Origin: an uncultured Spirochaeta sp.
GTDB taxonomy: Bacteria; Spirochaetota; Spirochaetia; DSM-27196; Alkalispirochaetaceae
DNA length: 37,392 bases
Assembly: GCA_913030605.1 (NCBI GenBank)
Contig: CAJWEZ010000043.1
Coordinates: forward strand, 1 to 37,392
Direction of reading: 5' to 3'
Positions within the stretch are counted from its first letter, which is position 1. Each line of letters starts with the position of its first letter. The position numbers and the translations under genes are program-made. Shown in pieces: positions 16,336 to 23,888 of this stretch. Below the pieces are notes generated by a model. The model was not told the origin of the DNA. It worked only from the letters and a program-made list of their open reading frames with translations, and made no database searches.

Positions 16336-17694
16336 ATGATGCGGACCAGAACGCTACTCATTCTCGCCCTCTCATTCACGATTTCCACCGTCGCCCTCGA
16401 CGGCGTCGCCGCCGAGGGAATCACCCTGCGGATCATGACCTTCCCGCCCGACGCGGTGGTAACCTCCGCCGCGAACGGGGTTCGGCTGGTGCCTGCGCGC
16501 CGTTCCGGGGCGTGGCGTGAGTTCGACCGCCTCGCCGCCGGCGCGCGGCTGGACATCCGGGCACCGGGCTATCAGCCCCTGGCGCTGCACCTCCCGGATG
16601 GCGCCGCCGACGTCGTCGGTGGTGACGGTGTCGTGGAGGTTCAGGAGCGCCTGCTGCCGATCGAGGGACCGCTCCACCTTGTGGCCGAGCTTCCCACGGG
16701 ACCCTCGCCCAAGAGCGTCGCGTTTCTTCCCGGTGACCGGCTGGTGGTGCCCCTGCTTCGCGGCGATGGAGCCGACGTGTACCGGCTGCGACGGGATCGC
16801 TGGGGCCAGACTCAGGTGGAGGAACGGGGAACGATCGCGCCACCGGCGGAGTTTGCATCGGCGTCCGGGTTTGTGGCACCGCTGGTCCTCCCGGCGCGGG
16901 ATGAGCTGTGGATCTCCCAGATGAACAACGACATGGTTCACCGTTTCCGTCTGTCGGATCTGGCCTACCGCGACTCGCGGCCCTCGGGCGGGCGCTGGCC
17001 CAAGGTGATGGAGTACGTTGGCCCGGAGAGCGGCGTTTCCGCCGCACCCTCCCTGGTGGTGGCGGACTGGGAGAGTCGTGCGGTCGCGTATCACCGGTTG
17101 CAGCCGGCGGGCGCGCCGCCGGCCCCGCCGGCACTGACACACCTCAGCGGTGACCCGCGGGGGCTTGCCCTGGTGGAGCGGCCGCAGGAACCGCCGGAAC
17201 TGTGGGTGTGCGAGTTTTCCACCGGCGACCTGACGGTCCTCGACGCGGCGACGGGACGCGAGATCGCGCACCTCGACCTCGGGCCGGGCGCCGCGCGGCA
17301 CATCGTCGCCGCTCCCGACGGCGGCGTGGTGTACTACTCCGACATGTACCACGGCACGGTTTCGGTGGTGGATACCGCCCGGAGGGAGGTCCTGCGACGA
17401 CGGCGTATCGGGATCAACCTGAACACGATCGTGCTGGACCCGGCGGGGCGGTATCTGTTTGTGAGCGAACGCGGCCGCAACAACCCCGAGAGCTACCTCA
17501 TTCCGGGGCCTGAGTTCGGCCGCCTCCACGTGCTCGAGGCCGGGACACTGGCGCCGGTGCAGACGATTCGGGGGCGAAACCAGCCTACGGGACTCGCCGT
17601 CTCGCCGGACGGGACGCTTCTGGCGGCGACCGACTTTCTGGACGACAACCTGGCAGTTTATCGGATCAGCGACCGGGCCAGCTCACGGAACTGA
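16336..17694 (+). CDS. Exported PEGA-like / YncE-type beta-propeller protein
   Basis: This encodes about 452 residues from ATG at 16336 (16339 is equally possible). Residues 1-26 form a signal peptide (ending GVAA). The next 80 residues resemble a PEGA-type beta domain (TFPPDAVVTSAANGVRL, LAAGARLDIRAPGYQPLALHL). The rest is a seven-bladed propeller of the YncE/YVTN kind, with repeated strands such as TGDLTVLDAATGREIAHLDLG, GTVSVVDTARREVLRRR and LAVSPDGTLLAATDFLDDNLAVYRI. Such proteins are periplasmic or surface exposed and usually bind partners or ligands; no catalytic function can be assigned. The longer upstream reading frame is out of character and removed. The 3' end overlaps that of the convergent murD by 37 bases. 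Confidence 0.8.
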   Translation: MMRTRTLLILALSFTISTVALDGVAAEGITLRIMTFPPDAVVTSAANGVRLVPARRSGAWREFDRLAAGARLDIRAPGYQPLALHLPDGAADVVGGDGVVEVQERLLPIEGPLHLVAELPTGPSPKSVAFLPGDRLVVPLLRGDGADVYRLRRDRWGQTQVEERGTIAPPAEFASASGFVAPLVLPARDELWISQMNNDMVHRFRLSDLAYRDSRPSGGRWPKVMEYVGPESGVSAAPSLVVADWESRAVAYHRLQPAGAPPAPPALTHLSGDPRGLALVERPQEPPELWVCEFSTGDLTVLDAATGREIAHLDLGPGAARHIVAAPDGGVVYYSDMYHGTVSVVDTARREVLRRRRIGINLNTIVLDPAGRYLFVSERGRNNPESYLIPGPEFGRLHVLEAGTLAPVQTIRGRNQPTGLAVSPDGTLLAATDFLDDNLAVYRISDRASSRN

Positions 17695-19127
17695 TCGCCA
17701 CGGTCGAACTCGTTACGGAACATGCCGAAGGAGGCGCAGCCCGGTGAGAGAAGCACCACCGGCGGGTTATCGTCGGTGGCGGGCTGCGCGGTGGCGGGCT
17801 GCGCAGTGGCGGGCTGCGCAGTGGCGGGCTGCGCGCTCGCGGCAAGATCCAGTGCCCGTTCCATCGCCGCAGGCAGGTCCGGGAACGGGCCGTGCCAGGT
17901 ACTCTGCCGTGCCTGCAGCGCGGAGACGATGCCGTCGGTGGCGGTGCCGGCAAGAAGTACCACGGCACCACCCCGCCGGATCGCGGCGTCGGCGGCATCA
18001 ACGATCGGAGCGGGGTCGAGGCCCTTGTCGCTGCCGCCGGCGATCAGGATCACCGGCCCGGGAAACGCCGCCACGGCGGCCCGCGCCGCTTCCGGGATCG
18101 TCGCGGCACTGTCGTTGACGATCGCCAGACGTCCGGTGCGGACCACGACCTCCAGCCGATGGGGGACACCGGGAAAGGAGGCCGCCGCCATACGCACCAG
18201 GTCTTCCGGCATGCCGATCGTACGCGCGGCACGGGCGGCGAACCGCACGTTCTGCCGGTTGTGCGCCCCCGGAACGAGGAGTCGCTCCGGCACCAGGCGG
18301 TCGTCGCCGGGGCCCACGACTGCCACGCGGGCGTCACCGTAGCGCCGGCGGCACTCACGTGCGAACGATTCGTCCCACTCGTCACGGGCACCGAACAGCG
18401 CCACGCCGTCGGCGGGAAGGTGCGCGTAGATCTCGCGTTTGTCGGCGACGTAGTCCTCCATCGATTCGTAGTAGTCCTGGTGGTCGCGGAAAATGTTGGT
18501 GATCACCGCAACGCGCGCCGGGAGCGTAGGGGTGAGTATCTCGTCGGGGATGCCGCGCCTCGCGGCGGTCGCCGGCCGCGACGCGTTGAACGCGCGGCAG
18601 AACGCCATGTCCCCGAGTTGAAACGAGGACAGCTCCAGGACGACGGGATCGTCGGATTCCAGTTCGTCGACGAAGGTCAGGGGCGAGACGGTGATATTGC
18701 CCCCCAGTCGGGTGCGTGGTCGCCACGCCTGCAGGATGTGGGCGACCGCCGAACTCGTGGAGCTCTTGCCCTTGGTGCCGGTTATCGCGACGAGGGGCCC
18801 GTCGCCCCGGCGACGCCAGTCCGCGAGAAACAGGGCGATGTCGGTCGTCACCGCCTGCGCCTCCCGGAGCATCGGCACACCCCGCGGCACCGCCGGGTTT
18901 TTCACCACCAGGTCCGCGGCCCGGAAATCCTCGCGCTCGTGGGTGCCAAGAACCGTCCGCACCGTCGGCGGCAGGCGTTCCAGACTCGAGGCGAGTTGGT
19001 CTTCACTGCGGAGGTCGGTGACGGTGACGCGGGCACCGCGCTCGGCGAGGTAGCACGCCGCCGCCAGCCCGCCGCCGTGGACGCCGAGGCCCATCACCGT
19101 GCAGCGGAGTCCGTCGAAATCCGGCAT
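17658..19127 (-). CDS. murD: UDP-N-acetylmuramoyl-L-alanine--D-glutamate ligase
   Basis: This 489-residue Mur ligase adds D-Glu to UDP-MurNAc-L-Ala. The N-terminal Rossmann-like domain (VMGLGVHGGGLAAACYLAERG) is followed by the P-loop AITGTKGKSS (114-123). Then come the central ATP domain with NIFRDHQDYYESMEDYVADKREIY and the C-terminal domain with GGSDKGLD and VLLSPGCASFGMFRNEFDRGDQF, a MurD hallmark. Residues 432-451 are four perfect AQPAT repeats in a loop between DLAAS and the last core strand. It is longer than the usual 440 to 460 residues partly for that reason. The ATG overlaps the upstream hypothetical's stop (TGATG). The promoter must be the one before that gene. It is separate from murE-ddl. 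Confidence 0.96.
   Translation of the reverse strand: MPDFDGLRCTVMGLGVHGGGLAAACYLAERGARVTVTDLRSEDQLASSLERLPPTVRTVLGTHEREDFRAADLVVKNPAVPRGVPMLREAQAVTTDIALFLADWRRRGDGPLVAITGTKGKSSTSSAVAHILQAWRPRTRLGGNITVSPLTFVDELESDDPVVLELSSFQLGDMAFCRAFNASRPATAARRGIPDEILTPTLPARVAVITNIFRDHQDYYESMEDYVADKREIYAHLPADGVALFGARDEWDESFARECRRRYGDARVAVVGPGDDRLVPERLLVPGAHNRQNVRFAARAARTIGMPEDLVRMAAASFPGVPHRLEVVVRTGRLAIVNDSAATIPEAARAAVAAFPGPVILIAGGSDKGLDPAPIVDAADAAIRRGGAVVLLAGTATDGIVSALQARQSTWHGPFPDLPAAMERALDLAASAQPATAQPATAQPATAQPATDDNPPVVLLSPGCASFGMFRNEFDRGDQFRELARSLIR
17776..17835 (-). repeat. Four 15-bp tandem repeats inside murD
   Basis: The unit read on the plus strand is GTGGCGGGCTGCGCA, with the last base G in copies 1 and 4. 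There are four copies head to tail, in frame, encoding (AQPAT)x4 of MurD. Its perfection suggests recent slippage expansion. Confidence 0.9.
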
Positions 19128-20095
19128 CAGACGGCGTTCTCCGGGGCGGCCTGCATGGCGACTTCGAACTCCTTCTGTTCCTCATCGTTCAGGTAGACCG
19201 ACATCGACAACGGCGCGAAAAGGGTCTGCCACTCCATCGGCACCTTCTCCTTGATCCGCGTGAACGTCGGCAGGGACTCCGAAAAGTCCTCTTCCCGAAG
19301 GACCTGTTCGATCTCCTCCAGGTACGGTTGCAGGAACTGCTTCACCCGGTGCAGCAGTGGGACCGCGCGTCGACGCGCCTCCGGTTCCAGGGCGATCGGG
19401 TGGTGGCAGACGGTACGGTACTTGCTGCTGAACGGATAGTACGGATAGACCCGCTTCCCCGCCGGCAGTACAAGCTTGGAAAAGAACTTGGTCAGGTCGG
19501 TGTCGAGCCAGATGCCCTGGACGAAATACCCGCGGCCGGTCTCACCGATCCAGGTGTCGGAAATCATCTGATCGATGAGCCCGCCGGAGGTCCGGCCGTC
19601 GGTGGAGATCAGCTCTTTCAGCGGGATGATGTCGACGTCGACGACAAGCTCACTGGTACGGTACACCGGGGTGGTATCGTTGGTCCCCTTTTCGAGAACC
19701 TGGTGCTTCTGGGGCCGACACACGAGATCGAGTCGCAAAAGGTAGAGGTAGCTGTCGTCTCCGACGCGGAACATCTGGAAGAACGTGGGACGAAGCACCT
19801 CCGCGGGGTCGAAGAGGTAGGTGAGTCCGGCGAACACGTCGGGGACCAGCTGCTGGAGCGTGTCCATGAATCCCCGCAGCGTCTCGATGTATACGGGTTC
19901 CGGGCGCTCGCGGTTGATGTCGTGGTGAATCGAAAACGAAGGAACCTCGAAACTGCGTCCCAGCCGGAGAAAAAAGTCCTCCCCCTGGCTGAAATGGCGG
20001 GTGTAGCTGACGGCGGACGGCGATTCGCGCTGCAGCATCGCGTTGATCTCGGCGTCACTCGTTGTCAGATAGATCTCACCCGCCGACTGTTTCAT
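19127..20095 (-). CDS. Conserved hypothetical protein, probably spirochaete-specific, cotranscribed with murD
   Basis: This 322-residue protein has no signal peptide, no transmembrane segment and no domain I can name. It is rich in aromatic residues and looks like a folded cytoplasmic protein. Visible segments are MKQSAGEIYLTTSDAEINAML, GEDFFLRLGRSFEVPSFSIH, RPEPVYIETLRGFMDTLQQL and PVYRTSELVVDVDIIPLKEL. I associate proteins of this type only with spirochaetes, from memory, without a search. The ATG at 20095 is preceded by TTGAAC-17-TAGTTT ending 6 bases before it, with no Shine-Dalgarno. The stop overlaps the murD start by one base, so murD expression depends on this gene's promoter. This suggests a link with cell-wall growth, though nothing in the sequence proves it. 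Confidence 0.75.
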   Translation of the reverse strand: MKQSAGEIYLTTSDAEINAMLQRESPSAVSYTRHFSQGEDFFLRLGRSFEVPSFSIHHDINRERPEPVYIETLRGFMDTLQQLVPDVFAGLTYLFDPAEVLRPTFFQMFRVGDDSYLYLLRLDLVCRPQKHQVLEKGTNDTTPVYRTSELVVDVDIIPLKELISTDGRTSGGLIDQMISDTWIGETGRGYFVQGIWLDTDLTKFFSKLVLPAGKRVYPYYPFSSKYRTVCHHPIALEPEARRRAVPLLHRVKQFLQPYLEEIEQVLREEDFSESLPTFTRIKEKVPMEWQTLFAPLSMSVYLNDEEQKEFEVAMQAAPENAV

Positions 20096-20101
20096 CGCTG
20101 A

Positions 20102-20130
20102 AAACTAACCCGAACGGCGCCGGGGTTCAA
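20102..20130 (-). promoter_or_regulatory. Predicted leaderless promoter of the hypothetical gene and murD
   Basis: On the minus strand TTGAAC (20125-20130), a 17-base spacer and TAGTTT (20102-20107) are followed after 6 bases by the ATG at 20095. The -35 box is 6 bases from that of the divergent FecR promoter. Confidence 0.55.
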
Positions 20131-20136
20131 GTTGTG

Positions 20137-20165
20137 TTGTGATTCTGGTCCCGGCGGGCTACAGT
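20137..20165 (+). promoter_or_regulatory. Predicted leaderless promoter of the FecR-domain gene
   Basis: TTGTGA (20137-20142), a 17-base spacer and TACAGT (20160-20165) are followed after 6 bases by ATG at 20172. The in-frame GTG at 20139 falls inside the -35 and cannot be the start if this promoter is real. Confidence 0.55.
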
Positions 20166-20171
20166 TACAGT

Positions 20172-21503
20172 ATGAATCTGTCCCGATTTCGTCACGCCCT
20201 CCTGCCACTGGTGCTGTTGTGGCTGGGCATCACGTCGGTCGCCGCGCAGGCGGATCCCTACGCGTTTGTCATCTACGCCGAAGGGTACAACATGTCGGTG
20301 TACCGCAACGGCGAGCTCGAAACCTACGATGTCCTCGTGGACGACGTGATCGGCATGCCGCTTCTCCCCGGTGACCTGGTGCAGACGGACGCCGACACCT
20401 TCGTCGAGATGCAGGTCATGCCTTCCCGCACCGTGGTCAAGGTCGCGGAGAACACGACGTTCGAGATCGAGAGCCTGGGAGGAGCCGGCGGCGGCTCGTT
20501 CAACATGAGCTATGGCCGTCTGCGCGCCCGCGTGGAGCGCATTACCAGCAACGAGACGTTCCAGGTTCGTGGCTTCTCCGCCGTGGCCGGCGTCCGGGGT
20601 ACCGACTTCGGCTACGACGTGGTCGTTGAGCGCGAGGCCGCCCAGGAACTGCAGACGCGGGTCTATGTGTTCGAGGGCGAGGTCGAGGTGACCGAAGCGG
20701 AGGGGGCCGCCAACGCCGCCTCCACCGCCGATGGTGCGTCCGGGGACGGGGCCTCCGACGCCGGCGCCGCGGATGGTCAAGCCGCGGCCACGGACACCGC
20801 CCCGGCGGAGCCGCAGCGCGTTCTGATCCGAGCCAACGAGATGGTGAACGTCGTGAGCGCCGTACCGGCATCCCTGGCGGAAAACGCCGACCAGCTCGCA
20901 GTCCCCGACGGGGCGCCCGACGCGCAACAGACGCCGACGCCGGCGCCGCAGAAGGTGGTATTTTTGCAACAGGCGCTCCAGGACGACATCCAGCAGTTCT
21001 GGAACGAGAAGACATTCCAGGAGGATCCGATCGATCCCGCCGACGTGGAGAAGGTCTTTCCCGGGATCAACGCCCGTGTCGAGCAGCTCACCGACGAGCG
21101 TCGTCAGTACGAAGAGTTGCAGCGGCTGCGGCGTGAAGGGCTCCTCGACACCACCGACGAGCTCCTGTCGGATGCGACCCAGGAACTGGAGCCGATGGAG
21201 CCCGAGCGTGAGCCGGAACCGGTCGCCCTCGGCGAACCGGGACCCAACGAGCGCATCCGCCGTCTGATCCAGCCGCAGGCGGGGGAGTCTCAGTCACAGC
21301 AGCTGCGTCGGGCGGGGCACTGGTTCCTCGGTACGGGACTGGTCCTCGAAGCGGCCGGCGCCGCCACGGCGTGGTACGGTGACGGTGTGCGGACGATAGA
21401 CGACGTGGATCAGAGCGGTCCGGCGGTCGGAATGATGGCCGGTGGCGGCGTCTTCATCACCTCGGCGATCTTCTCGTACCTCTTCAGTCTGATCGGCGAC
21501 TGA
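20172..21503 (+). CDS. Exported FecR-domain protein
   Basis: This 443-residue protein has a signal peptide (1-25, ending SVAAQ). A FecR-type domain follows, spanning about 50-175 (GDLVQTDADTFVEMQVMPS, VKVAENTTFEIE, FQVRGFSAVAGVRGTDFGYDV, VYVFEGEVEV). After an Ala/Asp/Gly-rich low-complexity stretch (about 178-220) comes a Gln/Glu/Arg-rich helical region and two hydrophobic segments near the C-terminus (HWFLGTGLVLEAAGAAT and GMMAGGGVFITSAIFSYLFSLIG). In Gram-negatives with FecI-type sigma factors FecR is an anti-sigma/sensor. Here no sigma factor is adjacent, and spirochaete FecR proteins are often surface-related, so a regulatory role is only a guess. The C-terminal segments suggest membrane insertion or tethering. 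It is divergent from the hypothetical/murD unit and followed by a perfect 16-bp palindrome. Confidence 0.85.
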   Translation: MNLSRFRHALLPLVLLWLGITSVAAQADPYAFVIYAEGYNMSVYRNGELETYDVLVDDVIGMPLLPGDLVQTDADTFVEMQVMPSRTVVKVAENTTFEIESLGGAGGGSFNMSYGRLRARVERITSNETFQVRGFSAVAGVRGTDFGYDVVVEREAAQELQTRVYVFEGEVEVTEAEGAANAASTADGASGDGASDAGAADGQAAATDTAPAEPQRVLIRANEMVNVVSAVPASLAENADQLAVPDGAPDAQQTPTPAPQKVVFLQQALQDDIQQFWNEKTFQEDPIDPADVEKVFPGINARVEQLTDERRQYEELQRLRREGLLDTTDELLSDATQELEPMEPEREPEPVALGEPGPNERIRRLIQPQAGESQSQQLRRAGHWFLGTGLVLEAAGAATAWYGDGVRTIDDVDQSGPAVGMMAGGGVFITSAIFSYLFSLIGD

Positions 21504-21504
21504 C

Positions 21505-21520
21505 CCCGCCGGCCGGCGGG
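21505..21520. terminator. Perfect GC palindrome between convergent genes, possible bidirectional terminator
   Basis: CCCGCCGGCCGGCGGG is a 16-bp perfect palindrome immediately after the FecR stop and 17 bases from the pseudokinase stop. It has no loop and no U-tract, so it is weak as a terminator. Confidence 0.3.
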
Positions 21521-21537
21521 AGCGGCGGGCGGATACC

Positions 21538-22992
21538 CTACGGGGTTGATGCCGCCGAGGCGGGCTCGGATGGGGGCTCACCGGCGGTGACCGGTACGGT
21601 TCCCGTGGCCCCCGTCGTGCGCGTGATCGCCGTGATTTCCCACGCTGTGCGTGTGGGTTCCAGAGTGAGTTCGTCCACGGTGTGCGTGTGCACCGCCTGC
21701 GTGCGGGTGGTGCCATCGGGGTTTTCGCCTCCGTTTTCGGGGCGCCACATGTCGTATTCGGCCCGCACCGTGGCGCTGTCAGCCCCCTGACTCATCAACC
21801 GCAGATCGAGGTTCGCGACACCGTAGGGTATGCGGCCCTCGGGTCTTCCCCCATCCAGCCACGCGTCGGCGGGCATGAGTGCGCTTTCCCACTGACGTGC
21901 CATCTGAACACGATCGATCACGTAGACGTTTGTCACTTCCCGGACGGTGTTGCGTGCAACGCCCCGGGCGAGGGTTTCCTCCATCAGCATGTGGTCCAGG
22001 GAGTTCCAGGCGCTGTAGAACGTCTCCGCCACCGCCCGCGGTCCCATGCCGGCGGTTGCCGGTGGGCGCAGTGCGTTCCGGAGAATCGTCGCCGGGATCG
22101 CCAGCACCACCGCCGCCGCGAGCGCCGCGAACAGAATCGTGCGGCCGTGGTTCCGCCAGAACGTGCGACGCTGGGTGCTCGCCCGGTTGCGGGTGAGACG
22201 TTCCGCCGCCGCGGCGGTACGGCGGTCGCGCTCCTCATCGTCGATATCCTGCGCCACCGGCCCGCGCTCGATCGCCGCAGCGATCTCGTTCACGGCGCGA
22301 ACGGTCCGGCGATCCCGGTACTGGAGCGCCCCCTCGATCCGTTCGCAGAGTTCCGGCGTCAGCTCCGGACGGTGCGTGTGTAGCGGTGGTTTCTCGAGGG
22401 CCGCGGCGTGGCACCGTGCCGACGCCTGTACCTCGGTCTTCGTGCACAGCGGAACGCCGGCAAGGGCGTGGTATGCAATCGCCAGCGCCTGGTACAGTTC
22501 GGTGTCGGCGTCCGTTGGTCGTTCGGGACGGTAGGGGAAGTGCGACACCCGTCGTTCGGGAAGGGGCAGGTTGCCGTTGATCTGTACCGCCAGGTCCCGA
22601 TTGAGGAACAGGACCGCCCCGGTGTCCGTTACAAGGCTGGTGGTCACGTTGCCGAGAGCCAGATCCTCGTGTACCGACGCCGTGGCCACCGCCTGCAGCA
22701 GCGTGGTGAGCCAGGGGGCGTCGGTGACCGGGGCGTCCGCCAGATGCTCGGCCACTGTGCGTCCGGAGAGTTCCGGCCCGCACAGGTAGAACTCCCCACC
22801 GTTTTCCACCACCCGACGGATCGGCCAGTGCTCGAATCGGTCTCCCACCACCAGGGTGGCGCCGCCCTGGGCGGCGGCGCTGACGCGTTGGGCGGCAAAC
22901 CCCCGCGACGGTATCCCGGTGCGGATACCGGTCAGGCGGTCTCCGTCAACGGTCACGGTCAGGCGGTCGGCACTCTCGCGTGTGATATCCAT
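21538..22992 (-). CDS. Membrane-anchored protein kinase-like protein (pseudokinase) with extracytoplasmic NTF2-like domain
   Basis: This encodes 484 residues from ATG at 22992, which has GAGGA 9 bases upstream; an in-frame GTG at 23019 would overlap the previous stop but has no Shine-Dalgarno. The cytoplasmic N-terminus follows the order of a kinase domain. The catalytic-loop equivalent is VHEDLALGN (107-115), keeping Asp110 and Asn115. The DFG site reads NRD (131-133), so the metal-binding Asp-Phe-Gly is not conserved in form. The segment DTELYQALAIAYHALAGVPL matches the usual lobe helix. No clear nucleotide-binding Lys/Glu pair was found. A transmembrane helix at about 285-305 is followed by a domain starting PRAVAETFYSAWNSLDHMLM, NTF2-like in style. 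It is likely a degenerate kinase that senses or scaffolds, and it follows the Memo-like gene after 23 bases. Confidence 0.65.
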   Translation of the reverse strand: MDITRESADRLTVTVDGDRLTGIRTGIPSRGFAAQRVSAAAQGGATLVVGDRFEHWPIRRVVENGGEFYLCGPELSGRTVAEHLADAPVTDAPWLTTLLQAVATASVHEDLALGNVTTSLVTDTGAVLFLNRDLAVQINGNLPLPERRVSHFPYRPERPTDADTELYQALAIAYHALAGVPLCTKTEVQASARCHAAALEKPPLHTHRPELTPELCERIEGALQYRDRRTVRAVNEIAAAIERGPVAQDIDDEERDRRTAAAAERLTRNRASTQRRTFWRNHGRTILFAALAAAVVLAIPATILRNALRPPATAGMGPRAVAETFYSAWNSLDHMLMEETLARGVARNTVREVTNVYVIDRVQMARQWESALMPADAWLDGGRPEGRIPYGVANLDLRLMSQGADSATVRAEYDMWRPENGGENPDGTTRTQAVHTHTVDELTLEPTRTAWEITAITRTTGATGTVPVTAGEPPSEPASAASTP

Positions 22993-23015
22993 CCGGTGCG
23001 TTCCTCGTTCCCGGG

Positions 23016-23825
23016 TCACATGGGAAGGTAGGCGATCGACGCGAACACGACGCTCCCCACGTCACCCTCGTATTCGGTTTCAAACGTACCACGACCGAGG
23101 ACTTCGGGGCGAGCGGCGGCACCGGCCAGCAGGTGGGCCAGGATCAGGGTCGCCATGGACCGCGGCGGCGACTCCACGGTCTGCGCCCGTTCGAGGATCG
23201 ATTCGCCGCGACTGGTCATCAGCAGGCGTATCAGTTTGCGGGCGCGGGCGTCCGCCTCGTCGGGCGAGACGAATCCACTGAGGTTCGCCGCGGCGACGGT
23301 GATCCATCGTCGTCCGGAGAGCACCGATTCCACGGTGTCGCGGGCGCGGGCGAGGGCGGCGGGGGGCGAATCCCCCACCAGCACCGGTACAACCGGAACC
23401 GGTCCGAACAGGTAGTGCAGCGCCGGCAGCGTCGTCTCGATGCTGTGATCCTGGAGGTGTGCGATCTCGTCAACGAGAAACACATCCGGCGCCGTCTCCC
23501 GGAGTGCCGCCGTGATGTCCGAGGCAACCGGCAGCGTTCCGAAGGGCGTGGCAAAGCCGTCGGACTCCGGCAGCAGCATGAGACGTCGGTCCGAGGCGTT
23601 CGGCGGGGCCAGCAGGAGGACGCATTCCGGCTCCGCCTCCGACACCGCCCGGAGGCTTGCAGCCAGATAGGGGAGGGTGAGGCTGTAGGCGCCGTACGGA
23701 GCGACCGCGACCGATGCGTCGGTCGCGGGGACCGCGGCATCGTGGAACGCCCGCTGAAGCAGCGACCGCAGGGTGTCGCCGTCGGCGGGGTAGTAGATGT
23801 TGTCGGCGACCATTGCACGAATCAT
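23016..23825 (-). CDS. Memo-like protein (AmmeMemoRadiSam system protein B family), metal ligands not conserved
   Basis: This encodes 269 residues from ATG at 23825 (an upstream in-frame GTG at 23870 adds 15 residues unlike the family). The N-terminus MVADNIYYPADGDTLRSLL matches the family's xGxFYPadpxxL start. The motif equivalent of PHAGY is APYGAYSLTLPYLAASL (42-58), with Tyr44 where the family has His. The GPSHH-type motif is replaced by LAPPNASD (72-79). The DHSIETTLPALHYLFG (126-141) segment is well kept. Human MEMO1 metal ligands include two His and one Cys, and their counterparts look absent here. The fold is therefore likely retained with loss or change of metal chemistry. In operon with the pseudokinase (23 bases apart), after the NFACT gene. 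Confidence 0.75.
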   Translation of the reverse strand: MIRAMVADNIYYPADGDTLRSLLQRAFHDAAVPATDASVAVAPYGAYSLTLPYLAASLRAVSEAEPECVLLLAPPNASDRRLMLLPESDGFATPFGTLPVASDITAALRETAPDVFLVDEIAHLQDHSIETTLPALHYLFGPVPVVPVLVGDSPPAALARARDTVESVLSGRRWITVAAANLSGFVSPDEADARARKLIRLLMTSRGESILERAQTVESPPRSMATLILAHLLAGAAARPEVLGRGTFETEYEGDVGSVVFASIAYLPM

Positions 23826-23888
23826 TCGTTGAGTATCCCGGGTAGAGTATCGTGTGAGGGGGCGTGTCACCGCAACTGCCGCGGCGGG

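Noticed and set aside
17776..17835. CRISPR-like repeat
   Set aside because: The four 15-bp units abut directly with no spacers and are in frame inside murD, so this is a tandem repeat.
21505..21520. Perfect palindrome as a strong regulatory site
   Set aside because: It lies between convergent stops in very GC-rich DNA, so a 3'-end structure is a simpler reading; kept only as a weak terminator.
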